From contig JAJZPP010000042.1 in NCBI GenBank assembly GCA_021811115.1, forward strand, positions 1-6,349: DNA of 6,349 bases, in the 5' to 3' direction. The stretch's first letter is position 1, and every line of letters starts with the position of its first letter. Source of the DNA: a bacterium (GTDB taxonomy: Bacteria; Chlamydiota; Chlamydiia; Chlamydiales; FEN-1388). The position numbers were made by a program, and so were the translations under genes. This document shows, piece by piece, positions 1 through 5,907 of this stretch. The notes below the pieces were generated by a model. The model was not told where the DNA came from, did no database searches, and was given only the letters and a program-made list of their open reading frames with translations.

Positions 1-13
1 AAGCAACAAACTT

Positions 14-43
14 TTGACAATAATTTCTTCAAAACCACAAGAT
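14..43 (+). promoter_or_regulatory. Possible sigma70-type promoter for the small basic protein gene
   Basis: A perfect TTGACA box lies at 14-19. With an 18-nt spacer the -10 position is CAAGAT (38-43), which matches TATAAT at only three of six bases. Transcription would begin near 50 and leave a leader of about 45 nt before the ATG at 96. The -35 box is convincing and the -10 box is poor, so this is a tentative call. The rest of 1-95 shows nothing else I can support. Confidence 0.3.
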
Positions 44-81
44 GTAGCTCGCAGTACAAAAAGGCTGCCAATCAACCATTG

Positions 82-86
82 AGGAG
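82..86 (+). promoter_or_regulatory. Ribosome binding site of the small basic protein gene
   Basis: AGGAG sits 9 nt before the ATG at 96. It is the main argument, besides composition, that this very short frame is a real gene. Confidence 0.65.
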
Positions 87-95
87 AAGATAGAT

Positions 96-221
96 ATGAA
101 AGCAAAAACAACAACGGCAAAAAAAACGACCCGAAAAGCCACCGCAAAGTGCACATGCCCTGGTCCATGCAAGGCGTGCAAACCGGCGAAAAAAACGGTC
201 AAAAAGGCTGTTAAAAAGTAA
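96..221 (+). CDS. Small lysine-rich histone H1-like protein with a four-cysteine cluster
   Basis: This 41-residue protein is almost entirely Lys, Ala and Thr: it starts MKAKTTTAKKTT and ends KKTVKKAVKK. About 15 of the 41 residues are Lys or Arg and there is no acidic residue. Such composition is typical of the C-terminal tails of histone H1 and of the chlamydial histone-like proteins Hc1/Hc2, which compact DNA in the infectious form, so nucleic-acid binding in the cytoplasm is the most likely role. It is far shorter than Hc1 (about 125 residues). The middle carries C19, C21, C25 and C28 in the pattern C-x-C-x3-C-x2-C around a PGP turn, which could bind a metal or form disulfides; I do not know this from Hc1 or Hc2. 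The start is fixed by AGGAG nine bases upstream. A strong hairpin follows the stop. No other gene shares its orientation closely except the peptidase gene 69 nt downstream. The function is inferred from composition only. Confidence 0.72.
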   Translation: MKAKTTTAKKTTRKATAKCTCPGPCKACKPAKKTVKKAVKK

Positions 222-231
222 CCCAGAATGT

Positions 232-277
232 AACATTTCAGATACTCTCGACGAAGGAAGAGGGTATCTGAAATGTT
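232..277 (+). terminator. 18-bp hairpin between the small basic protein gene and the peptidase gene
   Basis: The left arm AACATTTCAGATACTCTC (232-249) pairs over 18 positions with the right arm at 260-277, with one T-G wobble (246/263) and a 10-nt loop (250-259). It begins 10 nt after the stop of the small gene, the place expected of a terminator, but no T-tract follows it. The right arm contains a GAGG (260-263) and an in-frame ATG (273-275) of the peptidase frame, so in RNA the stem would hide that start. It may therefore be a terminator/processing hairpin, or a structure controlling translation of the downstream gene. The hairpin itself is directly visible; the role is inferred. Confidence 0.5.
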
Positions 278-281
278 CAAC

Positions 282-285
282 GAGG
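282..285 (+). promoter_or_regulatory. Ribosome binding site supporting the 291 start of the M20 peptidase
   Basis: GAGG ends 5 nt before ATG 291 and lies just outside the hairpin at 232-277. The competing GAGG (260-263) that would serve ATG 273 is inside the stem. The spacing here is short, so the choice between 291 and 273 is not settled. Confidence 0.4.
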
Positions 286-290
286 TCTTT

Positions 291-1637
291 ATGAGGCATC
301 TTTTCGGCAGAGATGCCGTCGAAAAAATGTTTTCCGATTACGTATCATTCCGGACGGTGAGTAGCGATCCGACCGCTCTCCCAGAGCACGAAAAGTGTGT
401 CGCCTGGCTTCAGGCTACACTCCAAAGCTGTGGCGCCTCTGTAGAGATATGGAGAGGCGAGGGCGCACCCATCCTCTTAGCAACGCTGCCAGGAAGACCA
501 GGCTCACCAACCCTCCTCATCTACAACCACTACGACGTACAACCGGTTGACCCTATCGCAGAGTGGCGCACCGACCCTTTTAAGGCAGAGATTGCGGGCG
601 ATCTTCTGTACGCCCGTGGCGCACAGGATAACAAGGGGCAGTCGCTTTTCGCCCTTTTGGCCCTCAAAGCCATGCAAGGCACACTTCCCCCCTGCCATAT
701 CAAGCTGCTCATAGAAGGAGAAGAGGAGAATGGGAGCACCTCGTTACTCAAACTTCTCCAAGAAAAAAAAGAGGCCCTACAAGCTGACCACACGATGATT
801 ATCGATGTAGGGATGAGAAAGCGATCCATCCCAGCCATCACCCTCGGCATGCGCGGGATTGTAGCTCTGACAGTAACGTTTAGAGGGCCTTCGACCGATC
901 TGCATTCCGGGCTGTATGGCGGCATCATCGAAAACCCTCTTCACGCGCTCGTCAACGTACTCGCCTCACTCCATGCAGAGGATGGCTCGATCGGGGTTTC
1001 TGGCTTTTACAATCAGGTTGTGATGCCAAGTCAAGAGGAATTGTCCCTTTTGAATCTCACCGCAGACGAGGCTGACTTTACACACATCACAGGACAGCCC
1101 TTTGGCGGAGGTGAGCGCCTTTTTTCCCCAACTGTACGCAACTGGCTTCGCCCAACATTGGAACTGAACGGCATTCACGGAGGGTATGGAGGGCCTGGAA
1201 GCAAGACTGTGATCCCAAAAGAGGCTGTGGCAAAGATTACCTGTCGCCTCGTCCCCAACCAGGATCCGCAGCAGGTGGCAGAACTGGTCAAAGCCCATAT
1301 CCTGAAAAGGGTTCCACGAGGCATTGTTGGAGAGGTAGTCATCCACAAGGGAATGGGAAAGGCGGTGCGAACCTCGCCCAACACCTCTGGCGTCCACGCC
1401 CTCGCCCAGGCGATGGAGAAGGTGTGGGGAACACCCCCAGAATATATTCTGGATGGTGCCTCCATTCCTATCGCACCGCTTCTTCAGGAGGCATCCGGAG
1501 GAGAGCTTCTCGCCTGGGGAATCGGCCTTCCGTCCGATAATATCCACGCGCCCAATGAACATATCGACTTCGCGAGAATAGAAAAAGGATTTGACACTCT
1601 TCTTTCCACCATTGAATTTCTAGGTGATTTGCGATAG
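291..1637 (+). CDS. M20 family metallopeptidase (dipeptidase, carnosinase/CPDG2-like)
   Basis: This is a complete 448-residue cytoplasmic zinc peptidase that should hydrolyse dipeptides or short peptides, freeing amino acids. The ordered M20 signature is intact: the first ligand motif YNHYDVQP (H80, D82), the bridging Asp in RGAQDNKG (D113), the catalytic/metal Glu pair in EGEEENGS (E145, E146), a further Asp ligand in IIDVG (D172), the dimerisation-lid His in DLHSG (H205), and the last ligand in NIHAPNEH (H429). The dimerisation domain occupies roughly residues 190-310. There is no signal peptide or membrane segment. Length fits M20 dipeptidases of the carnosinase-like group (about 450-470). 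The ATG at 291 was chosen because it lies outside the hairpin and has GAGG five bases upstream; ATG 273 would add six residues (MFNEVF) but its start region is inside the stem. The substrate cannot be told from sequence. The gene is followed at 32 nt by htrA, which has its own promoter. Confidence 0.93.
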   Translation: MRHLFGRDAVEKMFSDYVSFRTVSSDPTALPEHEKCVAWLQATLQSCGASVEIWRGEGAPILLATLPGRPGSPTLLIYNHYDVQPVDPIAEWRTDPFKAEIAGDLLYARGAQDNKGQSLFALLALKAMQGTLPPCHIKLLIEGEEENGSTSLLKLLQEKKEALQADHTMIIDVGMRKRSIPAITLGMRGIVALTVTFRGPSTDLHSGLYGGIIENPLHALVNVLASLHAEDGSIGVSGFYNQVVMPSQEELSLLNLTADEADFTHITGQPFGGGERLFSPTVRNWLRPTLELNGIHGGYGGPGSKTVIPKEAVAKITCRLVPNQDPQQVAELVKAHILKRVPRGIVGEVVIHKGMGKAVRTSPNTSGVHALAQAMEKVWGTPPEYILDGASIPIAPLLQEASGGELLAWGIGLPSDNIHAPNEHIDFARIEKGFDTLLSTIEFLGDLR

Positions 1638-1640
1638 AAT
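1612..1640 (+). promoter_or_regulatory. Sigma70-type promoter for htrA, overlapping the peptidase stop codon
   Basis: TTGAAT (1612-1617) and TAGAAT (1635-1640) are separated by exactly 17 nt; the -10 box matches TATAAT at five of six positions and contains the TAG stop of the peptidase gene. Transcription would begin near 1647, about 23 nt before the chosen htrA start, leaving room for its ribosome binding site. This would allow htrA to be expressed independently of the peptidase gene. Confidence 0.5.
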
Positions 1641-1656
1641 GCTCTTTAATGAATAT

Positions 1657-1660
1657 GGAG
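1657..1660 (+). promoter_or_regulatory. Ribosome binding site that selects the htrA start at 1670
   Basis: GGAG lies 9 nt before ATG 1670. The upstream in-frame ATGs at 1649 and 1655 have no comparable site, and 1649 would be almost leaderless relative to the promoter at 1612-1640. Confidence 0.55.
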
Positions 1661-1669
1661 ACTTTTCTT

Positions 1670-3091
1670 ATGTCACATACGTTTTTACGTCGGCTTGCGT
1701 GCAGCCTCTTCATCTCATGCATTCCCTTTGCACTCATGGCAACCGACACGGCTCCCGCAACAACCCACAAGTTTTCGCAACCTTTCATCGATGCCGCCAA
1801 AAAGGCTCAGCCCAGCGTTGTCTCTATTCGGGTAAAGCTGAAGAAAGGCAACCTTCGCGCAGGGCAAAGAGGCGAAGAAGAGGTTGGTCCAGAGGATTTT
1901 TGGGAGCATTTCTTTGGTGGCTCTCCGTTTGAACAACGGCCCCGACAGGCACAGCCCCGCTACGCTTCTGGTTCAGGCTTCATCGTCTCAAAGGATGGGT
2001 ATCTGCTCACCAACAACCATAATGTCGAAGATGCCGAAACGATCGCGGTCCAACTGGCCGATGGCAAAGAGTACACTCCAAAAGTTATTGGGACCGACCC
2101 AAGCACCGATATCGCCCTCTTAAAAATTGATGCGACCGACCTGCCAACTCTCCTTCTTGCCGACTCCTCCAAAGTGGAAGTTGGCGAATGGGTCCTTGCG
2201 ATCGGCAACCAAGTGGGCCTCTTTCAAGGCTCTGTCTCAGCAGGGATCATCAGCGCCAAGGGCCGGTCCGACCTGGAGCTTGTGCGCATTGAATCCTTCC
2301 TCCAAACCGACGCCGCTATCAACCCAGGCAACTCTGGAGGCCCTCTCGTGAACCTGAATGGCGAAGTGGTTGGTATGAACACCGCCATTGCCAGTATGTC
2401 TGGAGGGAGTATTGGCATCGGTTTTGCCGTACCGAGCGATTTTCTGCACAGCGTCATGGATGAGCTCATTAAACATGGCAAACTCACCCGCGGATGGCTC
2501 GGAGTGCTGCTACAACGTGTTGATAGTGATATCGCAACAGCAGTCGGCCTTGAGCGGCCATATGGGGCGCTCGTCTCCGAGGTTGCTCCTGAAAGCCCAG
2601 CCGAAAAAGGAGGCTTGCAGTCCGGAGACATCATCCTTGAAGTACAAGACAAGACGATTGAAAATGCTGGAGCGCTACGTAATTTAGTGGCCTTTATGAA
2701 GCCGGGCGAGACGGTCACCATGAAAGTCCGCCGAAGTGGCAAGGAGGTCAGCCTCTCTATTACTATCGGGGAAATGCCTGACGCGCGGCTGCAAAACTCT
2801 TCGATGATTCGTGATCTTGGCTTCCTGGTAGAGCCGGTCACGCCGGAGCTTGCCAAAAAACACAACCTCGAAACGAAGACTGGCCTTTTGGTTGCCGAGG
2901 TGGATCCAGAGAGCCTTTCGTATCAAGCCGGATTACGGCCCGGTTACGTCATCCTGGCAGTGAATGGCAAATCTGTTGCCACCATCGACGAGTTTTCCAA
3001 TGCGCTCACCTCCGCAGAAAAAGGCGGGCGGGTCCTCCTGCAGGTCAAGATTGGCACCAACATCCGCTTCATCGCTATCAGCGTGGAGTGA
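1670..3091 (+). CDS. htrA: Periplasmic serine protease/chaperone HtrA (DegP-like, Do family)
   Basis: This 473-residue protein is a full-length HtrA/DegP, which degrades or refolds damaged proteins in the periplasm and is important in stress and, in chlamydiae, in intracellular growth. Residues 1-24 form a signal peptide (MSHTFLRRLACSL..., two Arg, a hydrophobic core, then FALMA with cleavage probably before TD). The trypsin-like domain follows with its N-terminal regulatory (LA-type) loop rich in Gly, Glu and Arg (around 55-95), then the catalytic triad: His117 in TNNHNVEDA, Asp147 in STDIALLKI and Ser222 in NPGNSGGPLV. Two PDZ domains follow, about 268-365 (starting RGWLGVLLQ) and 380-473 (containing QAGLRPGYVILAVNG). 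All elements needed for activity are present. The start at 1670 is preferred over 1649 because of the GGAG and the better signal-peptide shape. The last 14 nt overlap the convergent M50-like gene. Neighbouring succinyl-CoA-ligase-like genes recall the Chlamydia order sucC-sucD-htrA, although here the strands oppose. Confidence 0.97.
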   Translation: MSHTFLRRLACSLFISCIPFALMATDTAPATTHKFSQPFIDAAKKAQPSVVSIRVKLKKGNLRAGQRGEEEVGPEDFWEHFFGGSPFEQRPRQAQPRYASGSGFIVSKDGYLLTNNHNVEDAETIAVQLADGKEYTPKVIGTDPSTDIALLKIDATDLPTLLLADSSKVEVGEWVLAIGNQVGLFQGSVSAGIISAKGRSDLELVRIESFLQTDAAINPGNSGGPLVNLNGEVVGMNTAIASMSGGSIGIGFAVPSDFLHSVMDELIKHGKLTRGWLGVLLQRVDSDIATAVGLERPYGALVSEVAPESPAEKGGLQSGDIILEVQDKTIENAGALRNLVAFMKPGETVTMKVRRSGKEVSLSITIGEMPDARLQNSSMIRDLGFLVEPVTPELAKKHNLETKTGLLVAEVDPESLSYQAGLRPGYVILAVNGKSVATIDEFSNALTSAEKGGRVLLQVKIGTNIRFIAISVE

Positions 3092-4223
3092 CCAAAAAAG
3101 TTTTGAAGGGGGAACTGGCGCGAATAGGGTCGAAATCGGCCGACGCGACCACTCCCTCCACATTTTGCAACCCCAGTTCACGGGCTGCCTGGAGCCATTC
3201 TACACTCTCATCTTCGAGCCCACATCGAGCCGCGAGCATGGCCGCTAGGAGCGCGACAGAAAGCGTTTGGCGAGCCGTAAAGACAGCGCGGCACGCTTCT
3301 AGCCCCTCAAGGAAATGGGATGTCTTATAGGCGGCAAGAGCCACGTGCTCCAGTGCCAGTGGTGTGAGAGGGTCTTTGGCACCCATGAGAAACTCATACG
3401 CTTCGAGGTGCCGCTCGAGCAGGAGGAGGTACTCTCCACACCATTCCACAGCCTGTTGACGGACCTCCCGTTCCTTGCTCGATGAGGATAAGTCGCGCAA
3501 TTTAGCTATCACATCCTCGTGCTCCCCTCGCAACCACCGCTCTTGCAAATCATGGAGGACCATTTCATCCTCAGTCACCCCTGCCGTCCCTTGGCAGTAG
3601 GCTGGCCGTTTGAAGAGGCTGTAGCTCCTCCCAAGCGAATAGATAACAAAGAAAAGGGCAAGAAATGTCCCCATGCTCAGCGTGTAGAGCGTAATCAGCA
3701 CCGCTGTAGCAATGCTCACCCAGGCGGCCACTTTCTCCCCTCTCCTGCCGAACCAGGAAGTAGCGAGGTCAACCATAATTCTGCCCCCATCATATGGGTA
3801 GAGGGGGCTTGCATTGAGCCAAAACCAGTTTCCAGAGAGGACAAAGAACAAGAAGAGAGCCTCCCCAACCACTGGGTGCAACGTATCAACGTCTGAGATG
3901 TATTGGCCTGCAAACCGCATGGAAAGGTAGGTTGCCAAAAGACCGGCCAAGGAGACAGAGCACCGTTGCCAGAGGCGGAGCGGCGGACCCACAACCTCAG
4001 TCTCTCCTCCTGTCGCCCAAATGGCCATGGAACAGGGGCGGCGGAACAGACGGCCCATGATGGTTGACCCAACTTCATGGATGAAGAAGACCAAAAAAAT
4101 GATGCCCATGACAAGGGCTGCCGTCTGGAAGGTGGCTCCCAACAGAATGCCGAAGATGAGGGCAAATATGAAAAACGAGAGGTGGATGTGCATCGAAAAT
4201 GAGGGTCGGCTGACGACAATCAT
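3078..4223 (-). CDS. Site-2-protease-like (M50) membrane protein with altered HExxH motif and TPR-like tail
   Basis: This 381-residue integral membrane protein has the layout of M50B intramembrane zinc proteases. Hydrophobic segments lie at about 13-48, 88-102, 118-138 and 163-195. The first motif is FFIHEVGST (H49, E50), followed by the typical TGGETEVVGPP loop and then SLAG; the second motif is LNASPLYPYDGGRI with the metal-binding Asp at 145. In active members the first motif is HExGH; here the second His is Ser53 (codon TCA, + strand 4065-4067), so one zinc ligand is missing and proteolysis is doubtful. From about residue 205 a soluble, Leu/Ala/Glu-rich helical region resembling TPR repeats extends to the C-terminus and could bind a partner protein. 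The start at 4223 was chosen because its ATG overlaps the stop of the SucD-like gene as ATGA and AAAGGA lies 7 nt upstream; the longer start at 4253 lacks these. It is last in a four-gene operon and ends inside the 3' end of htrA. The family is fairly sure; activity and target are unknown. Confidence 0.85.
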   Translation of the reverse strand: MIVVSRPSFSMHIHLSFFIFALIFGILLGATFQTAALVMGIIFLVFFIHEVGSTIMGRLFRRPCSMAIWATGGETEVVGPPLRLWQRCSVSLAGLLATYLSMRFAGQYISDVDTLHPVVGEALFLFFVLSGNWFWLNASPLYPYDGGRIMVDLATSWFGRRGEKVAAWVSIATAVLITLYTLSMGTFLALFFVIYSLGRSYSLFKRPAYCQGTAGVTEDEMVLHDLQERWLRGEHEDVIAKLRDLSSSSKEREVRQQAVEWCGEYLLLLERHLEAYEFLMGAKDPLTPLALEHVALAAYKTSHFLEGLEACRAVFTARQTLSVALLAAMLAARCGLEDESVEWLQAARELGLQNVEGVVASADFDPIRASSPFKTFLVTPR

Positions 4224-5068
4224 AGTACGTTCCTTTGTAATATCTCCTGGCAAACGCGAGGCAGGTCGGTTAATTTACTCACAAGTGTTGCCCCCGCCTT
4301 CTTGAGTGGCTCTCCTGCCTCTTTTGCCTCAACGCCTCTTTCTTTAAAATAAGAGAGTGGTGTGTGTCCTGCCAGTAAAACGGCCAGAGGCTTGCGCTTC
4401 TGAGCGCGCAGCCACTCACACACACCCATCTCCTGGCCAGTTGGCAATCCGAGGAGGAGCGTCATCTCGGTATACGGATCCTGTTCAAAAAGCTCCAGCA
4501 CATCAACAACGGAGGTAGCAAGGGCTTCTCCAATGCCAACAAACGTCGACTGCCCCTTACCAGAGGAAGAGAGGGCTCCAGCCGCAACGTACGCCAGAGT
4601 ATCTGATGAGGAGACCATGCCGACAGGCCCTTTTGTCCAAAGAAAGCCTGGCATAAGCCCACAGCGAGCCTGTTCAGGATTGATGATCCCACAAGAACCT
4701 GGTCCAATGAGCCGACTCTTTCCCCGTTGTTTCATGATGCGGAGCGCCTCTACCATATCATGGGCGGGAATTTCCTTCGTAAGACAGACAATAAGCTGAA
4801 TCCCTGCTTCATCGGCCTCCATAATCGCATCGGTCGCCTTCTGAGGTTCGCTCATAATGAGCGCTACGGTGCCATTTGTCAGGCGCACTGCTTGACGGGC
4901 TGAGGCAAAAATTGGCAGCGAGAAGACGTGGGTCTCTTTTGGTCGGGGTTCCACGAGGGCAACCACCTGTGTGCCATACGCCAGCGCCTGTTGGATCTGA
5001 AAGCGGCCTCTCTCAGTAGCCATGCCAAAGCAGATGATTCGACTGGAGTGATCGATTAGGATCGGCAT
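4220..5068 (-). CDS. sucD: SucD-like protein (succinyl-CoA ligase alpha subunit homologue) lacking catalytic motifs
   Basis: The 282-residue product aligns along its whole length with the succinyl-CoA ligase alpha subunit (E. coli SucD, 289 residues), from MPILIDHSSRIICFG to the C-terminal helix. The true enzyme binds CoA and carries a phosphorylated His in the TCA-cycle step that makes ATP or GTP. Here the key motifs have changed: the CoA loop GFTGSQG is GMATERG (15-21), GPNCPG is GPGSCG (122-127), SRSGTLTYE is SSSDTLAYV (153-161), the GEIGG helix start is GLPTG (207-211), and the GHAGA motif with the active His is gone, the region around 245-255 being about nine residues shorter. A His at 235 (LLAGHTPL) sits earlier and aligns with a non-catalytic position. 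It should thus not catalyse the normal reaction. It overlaps the SucC-like gene by 13 nt and the M50-like gene by 4 nt, so translation is probably coupled. The symbol denotes homology only. A pseudoenzyme or a regulator bound to its SucC-like partner is my preferred reading. Confidence 0.85.
   Translation of the reverse strand: MPILIDHSSRIICFGMATERGRFQIQQALAYGTQVVALVEPRPKETHVFSLPIFASARQAVRLTNGTVALIMSEPQKATDAIMEADEAGIQLIVCLTKEIPAHDMVEALRIMKQRGKSRLIGPGSCGIINPEQARCGLMPGFLWTKGPVGMVSSSDTLAYVAAGALSSSGKGQSTFVGIGEALATSVVDVLELFEQDPYTEMTLLLGLPTGQEMGVCEWLRAQKRKPLAVLLAGHTPLSYFKERGVEAKEAGEPLKKAGATLVSKLTDLPRVCQEILQRNVL
4231..4236 (-). promoter_or_regulatory. Ribosome binding site selecting the M50-like start at 4223
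   Basis: AAAGGA on the minus strand ends 7 nt before ATG 4223 and lies inside the final codons of the SucD-like gene. With the ATGA stop/start overlap it makes 4223 the best start. Confidence 0.55.
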
Positions 5069-5907
5069 GTGAGCACCTGCTTGATAGCATCGCCCAAATC
5101 TTGGGTCGCCTGTAACTTAAATCGCTTATCTTGGAACACCCTCACACCGGCAGCAGCATTGGTGCCCTGGAAGCAGACTACCAGAGGCTTATTGGCTTTC
5201 CATGAGGAAATCTCTTTTTTTACCGCTTGCCCAATCGCTCCGCAATCCTGCAGACCGGTAAAGATGTGGATCAAGACTGCTTGCACTGTCCTTTCTTCCA
5301 CCACCAGGCGCAACCCCGCCAGGAGATTGGGTACACTCAACTCAGCTCCAATATCAAAAAGCCCTGCAGCCTTCCCTCCAGCAAGCTGGAGCTCATCAAC
5401 AGTGGCCAACCCAAGTGCAAGACCATTTGTCAGGCAGCCTATAGTGCCGCCCAGCTCAATGTATCCTTCCTTTTTTTCTTGCACATAGGGTGCCAATTCT
5501 GGCTGTCGGAAGAGGGAGGATGAGTCAATATAGACAGCGGCATGAACCGCCTCGACAGTACCGGCTGGGGTAAGAACGATTGGGGAGAGTTCGATCTTCG
5601 TGGCATCCAATTGAAAAAAACTGTCCACCGTGCGCTCACAGAGAGCATAGAACGAATCGGTAGCCGTCTCCGCCATGTTAAGCTGAACCATCAGACGGTT
5701 GATTTGATAGGCGAAGAGTCTTCGCTCTGCAACCTTCTCAATAAAGAGGCGTTTGGCGTCTTGCTTTCCACAGCAGACAACAACGGTCCCCTCCTCGATC
5801 TGAACGCGGAACAGATAGCTTGGAGCTTGTTCTGCCATCTCATACGAAGAGAAGGGGATGCCCAAACTATGAAGGATGCGCTTGGCATGATATTCTGAAA
5901 GTTCCAT
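5056..5907 (-). CDS. sucC: Shortened SucC-like protein (succinyl-CoA ligase beta subunit homologue) with a collapsed ATP-grasp domain
   Basis: The 283-residue product aligns with the beta subunit of succinyl-CoA ligase at both ends but is about 105 residues shorter than E. coli SucC (388). The start MELSEYHAKRILHSLGIP matches the typical N-terminus. The Gly-rich ATP loop (GGRGKAGG in E. coli) and most of the ATP-grasp core are absent. Where the metal ligands should be, EINPLV is ELSPIV (106-111, Asn replaced by Ser) and LDGKLGADGNALFRQPDL reads VHAAVYIDSSSLFRQPEL (121-138), so the Asp of DGK is lost. The C-terminal flavodoxin-like domain is well kept: GTIGCLTNG (154-162), LAGGKAAGLFDIG (175-187) and AVLIHIFTG (210-218). 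ATP binding in the standard way appears impossible, while pairing with the SucD-like subunit through the C-terminal domain remains plausible. The ATG overlaps the stop of the upstream gene as TAATG, and no clear ribosome binding site is visible, so translation is likely coupled. There are no internal stops, so this is not an obvious pseudogene. Confidence 0.83.
   Translation of the reverse strand: MELSEYHAKRILHSLGIPFSSYEMAEQAPSYLFRVQIEEGTVVVCCGKQDAKRLFIEKVAERRLFAYQINRLMVQLNMAETATDSFYALCERTVDSFFQLDATKIELSPIVLTPAGTVEAVHAAVYIDSSSLFRQPELAPYVQEKKEGYIELGGTIGCLTNGLALGLATVDELQLAGGKAAGLFDIGAELSVPNLLAGLRLVVEERTVQAVLIHIFTGLQDCGAIGQAVKKEISSWKANKPLVVCFQGTNAAAGVRVFQDKRFKLQATQDLGDAIKQVLTCRS

Noticed and set aside
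273..290. Six extra codons for the M20 peptidase from ATG 273
   Set aside because: The ATG and its GAGG are in the stem of the 232-277 hairpin; 291 is preferred, though 273 cannot be excluded.
763..770. A8 tract within the M20 gene (a similar A8 on the coding strand lies at 6078-6085 in the zinc-finger gene)
   Set aside because: Both frames continue normally across the tracts; slippage is possible but nothing else in the sequence suggests programmed frameshifting.
966..1562. 198-codon open frame on the minus strand inside the M20 peptidase gene
   Set aside because: The plus strand encodes intact M20 motifs through this region; the opposing product has no recognisable features.
1591..1619. 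Perfect TTGACA at 1591 as an alternative htrA promoter
   Set aside because: With 16-18 nt spacing there is no acceptable -10 box (17 nt gives GAATTT); the pair at 1612-1640 fits much better.
1649..1669. Earlier htrA start at 1649
   Set aside because: It has no ribosome binding site, would be nearly at the predicted transcription start, and gives a less typical signal-peptide N-terminus.
2224..2865. 213-codon open frame on the minus strand inside htrA
   Set aside because: It lies opposite the strongly conserved HtrA catalytic and PDZ coding sequence, its translation is rich in Ser, Pro and Arg with no motif, and it has no ribosome binding site of note; it is a shadow frame.
3129..3150. GGTCG...CGACC inverted repeat after htrA as a terminator
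   Set aside because: The stem is only five base pairs, the loop is long, no T-tract follows, and it lies within M50-like coding sequence.
4224..4253. Ten extra codons for the M50-like protein from ATG 4253
   Set aside because: ATG 4223 has AAAGGA at good spacing and the typical ATGA overlap with the SucD-like stop.
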